From SIG480 sp045586595 (GTDB lineage: Bacteria > Bacillota > Clostridia > Oscillospirales > JAAYXM01): DNA of 64,000 nucleotides. The notes beneath the pieces are model-generated. The model worked only from the letters and a program-made list of their open reading frames with translations, made no database searches and was not told where the DNA came from. Below, in pieces: positions 43,204-52,567 of this stretch. The DNA lies in the NCBI GenBank assembly GCA_045586595.1, contig JAZNAQ010000026.1, forward strand, positions 49,815-113,814, read 5' to 3'. Position numbers and translations under genes: made by a program. Every line of letters starts with the position of its first letter. Within the stretch, counting starts at the first letter, position 1.

Positions 43204-44391
43204 ATGGCTAAAATATGTACCATAAGTGAGCTGAATGAATATCTCAAATCCATGTTTGACAGCAACCCAAACCTCAACGGTGTATATGTCAAGGGGGAGA
43301 TATCAAATTATAAATTTCATTCTTCCGGCCATCATTATATGACACTTAAGGATGAAGCTTCGGTTATACGCGCAGTCATGTTTAAATATGATGCGCTAAA
43401 GCTTAAGTTTCGCCCCGAGAGCGGAATGAAAATAATTGCTAAAGGTCGTGTAAGTGTCTTCCCGCGTGACGGGCAGTATCAGATTTATATAACAGATATG
43501 ATACCCGATGGCGTGGGCGCGCTTTATGTAGCGTTTGAACAGCTCAAAAAGCGCTTGGGTGATGAAGGCTTGTTTGATGAAGAGCATAAGAAAGCTCTGC
43601 CGAAGTTTCCGGCTAAAATTGCTGTCGTAACATCTCCCACCGGCGCTGCCGTAAGAGATATTATCCGCATCCTAAAAGCAAGGTTTCCCATGGCTTCGGT
43701 GCTTGTTTGTCCGGTGCTTGTGCAAGGGCCTGATGCACCTTCTGATATATGCAGCATGATAGAATATATAAACCAACACAAGCTTGCTGATTTAATTATA
43801 ACAGGCCGCGGTGGCGGCTCAATTGAAGACCTATGGGGGTTTAATGACGAGGGTGTTGCGAGAGCTATATATAATTCAGAAATCCCCGTTATTTCTGCGG
43901 TAGGCCACGAGCCGGATGTAACAATATCCGATTTTGTTGCCGATATGAGAGCAGCGACGCCGTCTAACGCTGCAGAGATTGCAGTACCTGATGCTATATC
44001 GCTTCGCAGAAACCTAAAAGACTTTGAAGTCAGAACTTTTTCTGCATTGACATCAAGGCTTAATTTCTACAAAGAAATGCTTAAAAACATATCTGAAAAG
44101 AAAGTTATGAAAAGCCCTCAGAACTTTTTTCAGGAGCGAAGGCTTGCTCTTGATTTCCTCTCTGAAAAACTTGGAGGAGGCATGAGCCGGTCTGTATTCA
44201 AGTCACGCGAGAAATTCACCGGGCTTGTATCTGCACTTGATGCAATGAGCCCACTAAAGGTTATTTCCAGAGGATATTCAATAGCTTCCAAAGCAGACGG
44301 CAAAATTATAAAAAAGGTTTCAGACATCTCCTCTGGCGAAAAAATTAATGTTCGCGTTGAGGACGGTAGCATTAAATGCACTGTCGACTGA
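43204..44391 (+). CDS. xseA: Exodeoxyribonuclease VII large subunit
   Basis: 395 residues. N-terminal OB domain (about 1-100, SELNEYLKSMFDSNPNLNGVYVKGEISN), catalytic core with VVTSPTGAAVRDI and TGRGGGSIEDLWGFND, VGHEPDVTISDFVADMRAATPSNAAE, a helical part and a short C-terminal end with SRGYSIA. Degrades single-stranded DNA with xseB. Confidence 0.95.
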   Translation: MAKICTISELNEYLKSMFDSNPNLNGVYVKGEISNYKFHSSGHHYMTLKDEASVIRAVMFKYDALKLKFRPESGMKIIAKGRVSVFPRDGQYQIYITDMIPDGVGALYVAFEQLKKRLGDEGLFDEEHKKALPKFPAKIAVVTSPTGAAVRDIIRILKARFPMASVLVCPVLVQGPDAPSDICSMIEYINQHKLADLIITGRGGGSIEDLWGFNDEGVARAIYNSEIPVISAVGHEPDVTISDFVADMRAATPSNAAEIAVPDAISLRRNLKDFEVRTFSALTSRLNFYKEMLKNISEKKVMKSPQNFFQERRLALDFLSEKLGGGMSRSVFKSREKFTGLVSALDAMSPLKVISRGYSIASKADGKIIKKVSDISSGEKINVRVEDGSIKCTVD

Positions 44392-44412
44392 AACTGAAAG
44401 GAAGATAAATAA

Positions 44413-44643
44413 ATGCCAGATAAAAACACATTTGAAGAATCAATAACACGCCTTGAAGAGGTTGTAAAGCTTCTTGAACGCGGTGATGCTCCCCTCGATA
44501 GCGCACTTGCTCTTTTTGAAGAGGGGACTGCACTTATAAAAACTTGTACAAAGATGCTTGATGAAGCAGAACAAAAGGTAACTTTGCTTGTCAAAGGTGA
44601 AGAACCGTCAGAGACAACTTTTGACGCGGAGGACAACCAATGA
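44413..44643 (+). CDS. xseB: Exodeoxyribonuclease VII small subunit
   Basis: 76 residues, with the typical TFEESITRLEEVVKLLERGDAPLDSALALFEEG helical pair. Regulatory subunit of the same nuclease as xseA. Its TGA overlaps the ATG of ispA by four bases. Confidence 0.93.
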   Translation: MPDKNTFEESITRLEEVVKLLERGDAPLDSALALFEEGTALIKTCTKMLDEAEQKVTLLVKGEEPSETTFDAEDNQ

Positions 44644-45521
44644 CAAACGAAACCCGATTTAATCAATATCAGGAACGAATTAACAAAGCACTCGATAAGG
44701 CTATTTCACCGTCAACAGCTCTCTACGGAAAGATTTTTGAAGCAATGAGATATAGCCTGAATGCGGGCGGGAAGAGAATACGCCCTGTTCTGCTGCTTGA
44801 GTTTGCGCGTATTTTCGGAGTATCTGAGAACGATGCTATGCCTTTTGCAGTTGCTCTTGAAATGATTCATACCTATTCACTTATCCACGATGACTTACCG
44901 TGTATGGATGATGATGATTTACGAAGAGGCCGGCCAACGTGCCACAAAGCTTTTGGTGAGGCTGTCGCTGTTCTTGCAGGGGATGCGCTCTTAAACCGAG
45001 CTTTCGAACATATTTTAAACAGCCAAACGAGTTTCTCTGCCGAGACAACGCTCAAAGCTACAAAGATTCTTGCACACTCATCAGGTGCTGACGGAATGAT
45101 AGGCGGTCAGATAATTGATATGGAGGGCGAGAACCGTTCTCTTAATATTTCTGAGACAGAACTGCTTCAAGACATGAAAACCGGTGCCATAATCAAATCA
45201 GGAGCAGTTATCGGTTGCGTTCTCGGCAATGCTTCTGACGAAATGATTTCTATTGCAGACGAGTATGCTTCAAATATCGGGCTTGCATTTCAAATCAAAG
45301 ATGATATTTTAAATGTTGAAGGCGATGCTGAAGTTATGGGTAAAGATGTCGGCAATGATGAAGAAAGCGGAAAATCAACATTCGTTAAGCTTTTAGGGCT
45401 TGCTACATGTAAGGAAAAAGTTTCACAGCTCACAGACAATGCGGTCAAAGCAGCCAAAAAGTTACCGGACAGTGAGTTTCTTGTATGGCTTGCATACAAT
45501 CTTCTTTCTCGCGAAAAATAG
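44640..45521 (+). CDS. ispA: Polyprenyl (farnesyl) diphosphate synthase
   Basis: 293 residues. First aspartate-rich motif DDLPCMDDDDLRRG and second motif DDILN (in FQIKDDILNVEGD), with LNAGGKRIRPVL for substrate binding and KTGAIIKSGAV. Condenses IPP with allylic diphosphates to make FPP (chain length presumed from family). Isoprenoid precursors come from Dxs encoded just beyond the RNA gene. Confidence 0.94.
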   Translation: MTNETRFNQYQERINKALDKAISPSTALYGKIFEAMRYSLNAGGKRIRPVLLLEFARIFGVSENDAMPFAVALEMIHTYSLIHDDLPCMDDDDLRRGRPTCHKAFGEAVAVLAGDALLNRAFEHILNSQTSFSAETTLKATKILAHSSGADGMIGGQIIDMEGENRSLNISETELLQDMKTGAIIKSGAVIGCVLGNASDEMISIADEYASNIGLAFQIKDDILNVEGDAEVMGKDVGNDEESGKSTFVKLLGLATCKEKVSQLTDNAVKAAKKLPDSEFLVWLAYNLLSREK

Positions 45522-45552
45522 TATAAAAACGCAGACTTTCGCTGTTGAAATG

Positions 45553-45581
45553 TTGTTTTTTTGTATTTAATATGGTATAAT
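45553..45581 (+). promoter_or_regulatory. Promoter of the OLE RNA
   Basis: TTGTTT (45553-45558), 17-base spacer, perfect TATAAT (45576-45581). It is placed 31 bases after the ispA stop and just ahead of the structured RNA, so the RNA can be made independently of ispA. Confidence 0.6.
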
Positions 45582-45587
45582 ATTTTT

Positions 45588-46213
45588 TAATAATTTAATA
45601 TGGGTGCAGTATCCTAGTCAGATCTACCAACTCCCAGGACGGGCCTAAAAATCCGTAGAAGGGCATATCGATGAAGTCCCTTGTGCTTGCTTCTCTCGCC
45701 CAGATTGGGGTGAGTGCTGGGGGTTAAGGCTTTAGGGCGGCTTACAATGGCATGTATCTCCGGACCCTATTGCCGTGGAGACCCGACTGCGTGCATATGC
45801 CTATACATTCTTGCAATTGACGGACTATGTACGTACCGGGGTTAAACCTGCAATGCGGTGCTTGGCATAAGCCTTGTGCTGTGTGCAGAGTAGCCTGCCT
45901 TGAGTGGCATGCGGTGAATAGAAGACCAACACAAGCAAACTTCGGCCAAAGCTTGCTTGTATATCGCTTCTTGAAACCCTTGCTGCAAAAGAGGCTAAGA
46001 GTTGGTGTGACTGTTATGGAAATCATCTAGGCTGTCGTGCAGATGGAGGTTTGCAGTGCGGACTAAGTGGTGATTCGGTGCCGGTGCAGGCGACGCATCG
46101 GTGCGAGATTTAAAGGGAAACCGCCCTTATTGGCAACAAGGGGTATTTCGTATGGAAATCAAACCGGACCTAAGCCGCAAGATTACCTTCTTCTGCTACC
46201 CATATATTATTTT
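45588..46213 (+). ncRNA. OLE RNA (ornate large extremophilic RNA)
   Basis: About 620 bases between ispA and oapA lack any convincing gene (no ribosome-bound long frame, GC-richer than the flanking spacers), yet start behind a TATAAT promoter. Conserved-looking blocks include CCAACTCCCAGGACGGGCC, AAAAATCCGTAGAAGGGCAT and GGCATGTATCTCCGGACCC. Stems are visible, for instance ACAAGCAA-A-CTT with its complement at 45931-45960 and CCCTTATTGGCAACAAGGGG near 46126. Known OLE RNAs are about 600 nt long, lie in exactly this nusB-xseAB-ispA-dxs-recN context, and precede a gene for the membrane protein OapA, as here. Ends are estimates. Confidence 0.9.
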
Positions 46214-46229
46214 TTTCGGAGGTAAAAAA

Positions 46230-46814
46230 GTGAAAGATAACGGAGCTAGTTCATCTGAGGTTCCTCGAAGTAGAAATAATAAAAAAGTAAAAATTTCACC
46301 ACTTAAATGGTCAATTATAATACTTATAGCAAGCTTTTTATTGTCGGTTATTTTTAATGCAATGTCTGAAACGGCACTGAAAAACGTGAGTCTCGGGCCC
46401 GCATTTTTAATACTTGCCGCATTTATATTGCTTGGTATAATATTTGATATATTCGGAACGGCAACAACATCAGCATCTGAAAAGCCCTTCCACGCCATGT
46501 CTTCAAAGCGCGTGAATGCTGCAAAAGAGGCGCTTTGGCTTGTAAGAAACGCAGAAAAGGTATCAAGCTTTTGTAATGACGTTGTTGGTGATATCTGCGG
46601 TATTATGAGCGGTTCTACCGCAGCTATAATAATTGCATCACTTCCGTTTACAGGAACTGCAGCTCTTTTTATTTCTCTTTTTATAACCGGCATGGTTGCA
46701 GGTGTAACAGTTGGCGGAAAAGCATTCGGAAAGGGATTCGCGCTAAAATTCAATAATGACATAGTGTTCTTTATGGCGCGGATAATCAGAGTTTTTAAAA
46801 GAAAAAGCAGGTAA
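46230..46814 (+). CDS. oapA: OLE-associated membrane protein OapA
   Basis: 194 residues. A basic, Ser-rich start is followed by membrane segments of about 27-46, 58-82 and 132-166 (the last long enough for two passes), a conserved-looking SSKRVNAAKEALWLVRNAEKV loop between them and a very basic C-terminus. OapA binds OLE RNA and brings it to the membrane in Bacillus halodurans, so the basic ends fit. The GTG start has TCGGAGG eight bases before it; the open frame reaches 43 codons further into the RNA and is rejected there. It is followed by dxs after 26 bases. Confidence 0.88.
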   Translation: MKDNGASSSEVPRSRNNKKVKISPLKWSIIILIASFLLSVIFNAMSETALKNVSLGPAFLILAAFILLGIIFDIFGTATTSASEKPFHAMSSKRVNAAKEALWLVRNAEKVSSFCNDVVGDICGIMSGSTAAIIIASLPFTGTAALFISLFITGMVAGVTVGGKAFGKGFALKFNNDIVFFMARIIRVFKRKSR

Positions 46815-46840
46815 AGTTTTAAACTGTGGGGATTTAAATT

Positions 46841-48694
46841 ATGAGTTTATTGACGAAAATCAATAACCCGGACGATATAAAAAATCTTTCCGTAAGCGAA
46901 CTCAATAAGCTTGCTTGCGAAATTAGGGAATTTCTTATTCAGAATATTTCTAAAACAGGTGGGCATCTTGCTTCTAACCTGGGTATTGTAGAACTTACGC
47001 TTGCCATACATAAGGTATTTGATACGTCATGCGACAGACTTGTTTTTGATGTAGGGCATCAGTCTTATGTTCATAAAATTCTTACAGGCAGAAAAGGTGA
47101 GTTTGAGAATTTACGAAAATTCGGAGGGATATCAGGCTTTTCTCGTCCTTCTGAAAGTGTTCATGATGCATGCGTCTCGGGTCACGCTTCTAATTCTGTA
47201 TCCATATCACTTGGCATGGCGCGCGCACGAACATTAAATAAAGAAGACTATTCGGTAATATCGATAATAGGTGATGGTGCCTTTACCGGCGGTATGGCAT
47301 ATGAGGGTTTATGTGATGCCGGACAAAGCGGAGAGCCGCTTATTGTTATTCTCAATGACAATGAAATGTCCATCACAAAAAATGTAGGCGCAATGACCGA
47401 GTATCTGTCAAAGCTTCGGCTCAAGCGCAAATATCTTCATTTCAAAGATGTTTACCGCAGAATAATAAAAAAGTCAAAACTCGGCATAGCTCTTGATAAC
47501 GGTATTCACGGAATAAAAAAAGCATTAAAAAATATGTTTATTCCATCATCGTTCTTTGAGGGCATGGGGTTTACTTATTTAGGTCCGGCAGACGGCCACA
47601 ATATAAAATACATGATATATCTCCTCGAGCTTGCCCGTGATTTAAAACGCCCTGTTGTAATTCACCTTACTACTACAAAGGGCAAGGGTTATGAGCCCTC
47701 CGAAACACGTCCGCAAGACTATCACGGAGTAGGGAAGTTTGATATAGAAACCGGAGTTTCTAAAGCTTCAGCAAAAGAAACCTTTTCAAGTGTATTTGGC
47801 AGAGAGCTTACACAACTCGCCGAAAACGATAACAAAATATGTGCTATAACTGCGGCGATGACCTCGGGAGTCGGTCTTACGGAGTTTGCAGAGAAATATC
47901 CTGATAGGTTTTTTGATGTTGCTATTGCTGAAGAACACGCCGTTGCTATGGCTGCTGGCCTTTCTGCACAAGGAATGTTACCTGTGTGTGCAATCTATTC
48001 TACATTCCTACAACGAGCATATGATATGCTTATACACGATGTTGCAATTTCGGGGCAGCATATTGTTTTTGCAGTTGACCGCGCAGGCCTTGTAGGTGAA
48101 GACGGCGAAACCCATCACGGTGTATTTGATATCGCATACCTTTCTGATATACCCGGAATGAACATTCTTGCTCCTTCAAGTTTTTCTGAACTACGTTCTA
48201 TGCTCAAGTTTGCCCTTTCTCTGAACGGCCCCGTAGCTGTTCGCTACCCAAGAGGAAAAGAGGGCAAGTTTACCGAGGATTCGTTTTTGAATGGGCAAAA
48301 AAGCGTACTTTTAACCGAAGGGCAGGATGTTACCGTTATTTCATACGGGGCTCTTATAAATAACGTAATTTCTGCCTGTGAACGCGCAAAAAAAGACGGA
48401 GTAATGTGTGACATTATCAAGCTTAACTCTATCACGCCTTTAGATACGCAAGCAATCATTTCATCTGTACAAAAGACCGGAAAGGTAATAATTGTTGAGG
48501 ATGTTATACGCTCCGGTTCTGTGTTTGAGAAGGTGTCAGCTCTGCTTGCTGAGGGTGGTTTGCTGTGTAAAGTTATTGGTATTAACAGCGGCGATACGTT
48601 CACGCCTCACGGAGAACAAGAGAAACTGTATGAATTTCTTCATATTGATGAAGACGGAATATACAATGCTATATTGGAGGCATATAAAAATTGA
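46841..48694 (+). CDS. dxs: 1-deoxy-D-xylulose-5-phosphate synthase
   Basis: 617 residues, thiamine-diphosphate transketolase-type enzyme; first step of the MEP isoprenoid pathway. GHLASNLGIVELT, TPP-binding GDGAFTGGMAYEGL with NDNEMSI, the EEHAVAMAAGL active-site glutamate, VFAVDRAGLVGEDGETHHG and a C-terminal transketolase domain are all intact. Supplies IPP/DMAPP to ispA upstream. Confidence 0.96.
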   Translation: MSLLTKINNPDDIKNLSVSELNKLACEIREFLIQNISKTGGHLASNLGIVELTLAIHKVFDTSCDRLVFDVGHQSYVHKILTGRKGEFENLRKFGGISGFSRPSESVHDACVSGHASNSVSISLGMARARTLNKEDYSVISIIGDGAFTGGMAYEGLCDAGQSGEPLIVILNDNEMSITKNVGAMTEYLSKLRLKRKYLHFKDVYRRIIKKSKLGIALDNGIHGIKKALKNMFIPSSFFEGMGFTYLGPADGHNIKYMIYLLELARDLKRPVVIHLTTTKGKGYEPSETRPQDYHGVGKFDIETGVSKASAKETFSSVFGRELTQLAENDNKICAITAAMTSGVGLTEFAEKYPDRFFDVAIAEEHAVAMAAGLSAQGMLPVCAIYSTFLQRAYDMLIHDVAISGQHIVFAVDRAGLVGEDGETHHGVFDIAYLSDIPGMNILAPSSFSELRSMLKFALSLNGPVAVRYPRGKEGKFTEDSFLNGQKSVLLTEGQDVTVISYGALINNVISACERAKKDGVMCDIIKLNSITPLDTQAIISSVQKTGKVIIVEDVIRSGSVFEKVSALLAEGGLLCKVIGINSGDTFTPHGEQEKLYEFLHIDEDGIYNAILEAYKN

Positions 48695-49494
48695 GCGAAA
48701 AAAAGCGTCTTGATGTAATTCTGGCTGAGCGCGGTCTTGTGCCCAGCCGTGAGAAAGCAAAAGCCATAATAATGAGCGGAAACGTTTTTATAAATGGGCA
48801 GAAGGTTGATAAAGCAGGGGAGTCCTTTCCCTCTGATATCGAAATTGAAGTTCGCGGAAACGATGATGCCTATGTAAGCCGGGGTGGATTGAAGCTTGAA
48901 AAAGCACTTGATTTCTTTTCAGCTGAGGTAGAAGGAAAAATTGCGATTGATGTAGGTGCATCTACCGGAGGCTTTTCTGATTGCTTGTTGCGCCGAGGGG
49001 TTAAAAAACTTTACTCTGTTGATGTAGGATACGGTCAACTTGCCTGGGAAATACGAAACAACCCAAAAGTTGTATGCATGGAACGAACAAATATACGCTA
49101 TGTTACACATGAGCAGATTCCTGATATAATCGAGCTTGCGGTAATTGATGTATCGTTTATCTCTTTAAAAATAGTTCTTCCGGCAGTACGTGCTCTTATG
49201 GGAGATACCGGAAATGTATATTGCCTCATCAAACCCCAATTTGAGGCCGGACGCGACAAAGTAGGTAAAAAAGGCGTTGTACGCGACCCTGAAGTTCATG
49301 AAGAGGTTATACGAAATTTTATAAAAAATGCAGAAGACGCGGGTTTTTCAGTATGCGGAGTGACTTTTTCTCCCATAACAGGCCCCGAAGGCAATATCGA
49401 GTTTCTGGGTAGCTTGTCTTGCGAAAAGCATAGCAGCTGTGAAGTTGACGTTGAAAAATTAGTAGAAGACGCACATAATTCGCTGAAAGGATAG
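48691..49494 (+). CDS. tlyA: TlyA family rRNA methyltransferase / hemolysin-like
   Basis: 267 residues. N-terminal S4 RNA-binding domain (about 1-65, KKRLDVILAERGLVPSREKAKA) and a FtsJ-like SAM domain with AIDVGASTGGFSDCLLRRG and FISLKIVLPAV. Predicted to 2'-O-methylate rRNA. The TTG start overlaps the dxs stop (TTGA). Confidence 0.92.
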   Translation: MSEKKRLDVILAERGLVPSREKAKAIIMSGNVFINGQKVDKAGESFPSDIEIEVRGNDDAYVSRGGLKLEKALDFFSAEVEGKIAIDVGASTGGFSDCLLRRGVKKLYSVDVGYGQLAWEIRNNPKVVCMERTNIRYVTHEQIPDIIELAVIDVSFISLKIVLPAVRALMGDTGNVYCLIKPQFEAGRDKVGKKGVVRDPEVHEEVIRNFIKNAEDAGFSVCGVTFSPITGPEGNIEFLGSLSCEKHSSCEVDVEKLVEDAHNSLKG

Positions 49495-49501
49495 TCCTTG
49501 T

Positions 49502-50362
49502 ATGAAAAAGGTATTGTTAAACCCTAATCCATCACGCGACATAGGTCTTAAGTGCACAAAAGAGGTTGTAGCTTTCTTTAAGGAAAACGGCGTTGATACT
49601 TATATCTCTTCCGAAATTTGCGGAGCAGAGACCACAGGTGCAACACTCGCGGATTTTAATTCTGCCATTAAAGTCTGCGATATGATAATTTCTTTTGGCG
49701 GCGACGGAACTCTATTACATACTGCAAATCAAGTCGCTCATCTGGGTATTCCTGTTCTGGGCATAAACATTGGTCGCATCGGATATATGGCAGAACTTGA
49801 ATCACACGAGATTAAATATTTAAAAAATGTTTTGGATGGCAATTTCAAAATTGAAGAACGCATGATGATTGATGTGTGCGTTCATCGCAACGGTGAGGTT
49901 ATTTACCGCAAAACAGGGCTAAATGATGCCGTTGTATTAAAAACCGGTATCCTTATGACCATTGACATGGATATTTATGCGGACAATATGTTTATTTCGC
50001 GTTACAGCGGCGATGGCGTTATTGTTGCAACCCCAACCGGTTCAACGGCATATTCTTTGTCTGCCGGCGGACCTATAATCGACCCTATGTCAAAAAATAT
50101 AACGATTACGCCTGTTTGTGCTCATGCTCTGACGGCAAAACCTATAGTACTCTCATATAAACGAGTTATCAATATAGTTCCTCAGAACAGACAAAATGCA
50201 GCAATAGCAGTAAGTGTAGACGGTGATGATGGGGTTGAACTCATGCATGGCGACAGCCTTACAATAAAAACGTCCGAAAGAGTAACTCGCCTTATCCATG
50301 TTAAAAAAACAAACTTTTATGATGTTCTGTATACAAAGCTTTCAGATAGGAGATTTGATTAA
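49502..50362 (+). CDS. nadK: NAD kinase
   Basis: 286 residues; makes NADP. The GGDGTLLHTAN motif with the catalytic Asp, LGINIGRIGYMAEL, and the TPTGSTAYSLSAGGPII block are present. Sits between tlyA and argR in the standard order. AAAGGATAG upstream. Confidence 0.95.
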   Translation: MKKVLLNPNPSRDIGLKCTKEVVAFFKENGVDTYISSEICGAETTGATLADFNSAIKVCDMIISFGGDGTLLHTANQVAHLGIPVLGINIGRIGYMAELESHEIKYLKNVLDGNFKIEERMMIDVCVHRNGEVIYRKTGLNDAVVLKTGILMTIDMDIYADNMFISRYSGDGVIVATPTGSTAYSLSAGGPIIDPMSKNITITPVCAHALTAKPIVLSYKRVINIVPQNRQNAAIAVSVDGDDGVELMHGDSLTIKTSERVTRLIHVKKTNFYDVLYTKLSDRRFD

Positions 50363-50815
50363 ATGAAATCCAAAAGACAATCAACACTTTTAAAATTAAT
50401 TGAAATGTATGATATCTCCACTCAGTCGGAGCTTACTGAATATTTGAACAAAGAAGGGTTTAATGCTACCCAGGCAACGGTATCACGAGATATAAAGGAC
50501 TTAAGGCTTGTAAAAGCCGTCGGTGCAAACGGTAAGAGCAAATATGCAGTATCGCATTCTGCCACTGATTCAGGCTTTTCCGAGAAACTCCTTGCAATCT
50601 TCCGAGAGAGTGTTTTATCATACGACAACGCACAGAATATTGTGGTTTTAAAAACCATGCCCGGGCTTGCATCTGCTGCATGCTCTGCCATTGATTCAAT
50701 GCAGTCGTCAGATATTGTAGGGACACTCGCCGGTGATGATACCGCGTTCCTTGTAATGCACACTGCAGAGTCTGCAAGTGATTTCTGTGAAAGTTTAGGT
50801 AAAATGCTCTCATAA
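50363..50815 (+). CDS. argR: Arginine repressor ArgR/AhrC
   Basis: 150 residues. N-terminal winged helix (SKRQSTLLKLIEMYDISTQSELTEYL, then ATQATVSRDIKDL) and C-terminal oligomerisation domain binding arginine (VVLKTMPGLASAACSAID, and GTLAGDDTAFLV). Starts directly at the nadK stop with AGGAG within nadK. Arginine genes themselves are elsewhere. Confidence 0.94.
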   Translation: MKSKRQSTLLKLIEMYDISTQSELTEYLNKEGFNATQATVSRDIKDLRLVKAVGANGKSKYAVSHSATDSGFSEKLLAIFRESVLSYDNAQNIVVLKTMPGLASAACSAIDSMQSSDIVGTLAGDDTAFLVMHTAESASDFCESLGKMLS

Positions 50816-50833
50816 TCAAATGAGGTGGTCTTT

Positions 50834-52546
50834 ATGCTAAAGCTTCTTCATATTGAGAATATTGCCGTTATTGAAAGTTGTGATATTGAGTTTCAAAAAG
50901 GCTTCAATGTTCTTACGGGCGAAACCGGCGCGGGTAAGTCTATTATAATAGACGCTATCGGCGCTGTTTTGGGCTATCGTACAACACGCGATATAGTGAG
51001 AAGCGGAGCTCAAAAAGCGTCTGTAAGCGCTGTTTTTGATGGTTGCAGTGATGAAGCACTTGCTTGGCTTTGTGATAACGGTTATAGTAGCACTGACAAC
51101 GATGAAGTAATAATTACACGCGAAATATCCGTTGACGGAAAAAGCTCTGCAAGAATTAACGGAAAACCAATCACTGCCGCCTTATTAAAATCTTTTGGCA
51201 TACTTCTGATAAATATTTTAGGTCAGCATGATAGCCAGCAATTATTAGACCCCGAGTCGCACCCTATGTTTATTGACAGGTTTGCCGCAAGCGATGAATA
51301 CAATTCTTGCATATCCGAGTACCGCGAGGTTTTTAGCGAGCTTTCTGAAAAAAAGTCAGAGCGCAAAAAACTTGATATTGACGAAACTGCAAAGGCTCGT
51401 CAGGTAGAGATGCTCAAATTTCAGATAGAAGAACTTGAAGGTGCAGATTTAAAAGAAAATGAAGACGATGAGCTGCACGAGAAGCAGAGAATAATCCGTG
51501 AAAGCGCAAAGATTATTGAGCGTATTTCAGAAGCGCATAGTGCATTTTCAGGCGAGGATGAATTTCCCGGAATATGCTCTGCACTGGCGACTGCCTCGAA
51601 GGCACTCTCTGCAATTTCAGACCTTTCAGAGCAACTTACAACCATTTCAAATACGGTTTCCGAGCTTTACTATTCTGCAGATGATATTGCAACAGAGCTT
51701 CGTAACTCGCTTGACAGCCTCGACTTTTCTGACGAGGACGCAAATCAAGTAGAGGCGAGACTTGATACCATACATAAACTGAAAAGAAAATACGGAAACT
51801 CTGTTTCCGAGATGCTTGACTATCTTGAAAATATAAAAAATGAGCTTTCTGAGATTGAGTTTTCTGACGAGCGTATTCTTGTTTTGGATTCTGAAATAAG
51901 CCATTTGCAGGATAGGGCATATGCGCTCGCAAATCGGCTGTTTGAACTTCGCAAATCGGCTGCGATAAAGTTTGAAGCTAACATTATGCGTGAGCTTTCT
52001 GAGCTTGATATGAAAAATGCGAAGTTTGTAGCACAAATAACCCGTACCGACGAACTCACCGACAGAGGCTCTGATACTGTTGAATTTCTGCTTGCAGCAA
52101 ACCTCGGAGAGCCAGAAAAACCTATCGAGAAAATTGCATCAGGCGGAGAGCTTTCAAGAGTCATGCTTGCTATGAAAAATGCTCTTGACGAGAATGATTA
52201 TGTCAACACCCTCATATTTGATGAAATTGATACAGGTGTAAGTGGTCGTGCTGCCCAAAGAATAGCTGATAAACTTTATAAACTGTCGGTTAAAAAACAG
52301 GTTCTTTGTGTAACGCATCTTGCACAGATTTCGTCAATGTCAGATATTCACTTTAAGATTGAGAAAACCGAACGCGACGGACGGACGTTTACAAACGTAA
52401 CGGCCCTTGATAAAAAGGGCAGAGCACAAGAGCTTGCAAGAATAATCGGTGGCACTTCGATAAGCGAGACAACGCTCAGGAATGCCGAGGAAATGCTTGA
52501 CCTTGCAGACGCGCAAAAAGAAAACATAAAACAAAGCAGACACTGA
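50834..52546 (+). CDS. recN: DNA repair protein RecN
   Basis: 570 residues, SMC-like. N-terminal half-ATPase with Walker A TGETGAGKSI, coiled-coil arms (about 150-370) and C-terminal half with signature ASGGELSRVMLAMK and Walker B TLIFDEIDTGVSG. Acts early in double-strand break repair. The frame opens three codons earlier; this ATG lies after GAGGTGG. Confidence 0.95.
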   Translation: MLKLLHIENIAVIESCDIEFQKGFNVLTGETGAGKSIIIDAIGAVLGYRTTRDIVRSGAQKASVSAVFDGCSDEALAWLCDNGYSSTDNDEVIITREISVDGKSSARINGKPITAALLKSFGILLINILGQHDSQQLLDPESHPMFIDRFAASDEYNSCISEYREVFSELSEKKSERKKLDIDETAKARQVEMLKFQIEELEGADLKENEDDELHEKQRIIRESAKIIERISEAHSAFSGEDEFPGICSALATASKALSAISDLSEQLTTISNTVSELYYSADDIATELRNSLDSLDFSDEDANQVEARLDTIHKLKRKYGNSVSEMLDYLENIKNELSEIEFSDERILVLDSEISHLQDRAYALANRLFELRKSAAIKFEANIMRELSELDMKNAKFVAQITRTDELTDRGSDTVEFLLAANLGEPEKPIEKIASGGELSRVMLAMKNALDENDYVNTLIFDEIDTGVSGRAAQRIADKLYKLSVKKQVLCVTHLAQISSMSDIHFKIEKTERDGRTFTNVTALDKKGRAQELARIIGGTSISETTLRNAEEMLDLADAQKENIKQSRH

Positions 52547-52562
52547 CGTGTCTGCTTTGTTT
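52529..52562. terminator. Bidirectional terminator between recN and rsmA
   Basis: AAACAAAGCAGACA and its exact complement (14 bp) overlap the recN stop; T-run on the plus strand, and A/T-rich on the other side for the convergent rsmA. Confidence 0.85.
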
Positions 52563-52567
52563 TTTAG

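Noticed and set aside
45742..46030. Open frames on both strands (about 67 and 94 codons) and a 43-codon extension of oapA within the RNA region
   Set aside because: No ribosome binding sites, no recognisable protein, and the segment is explained better as OLE RNA.
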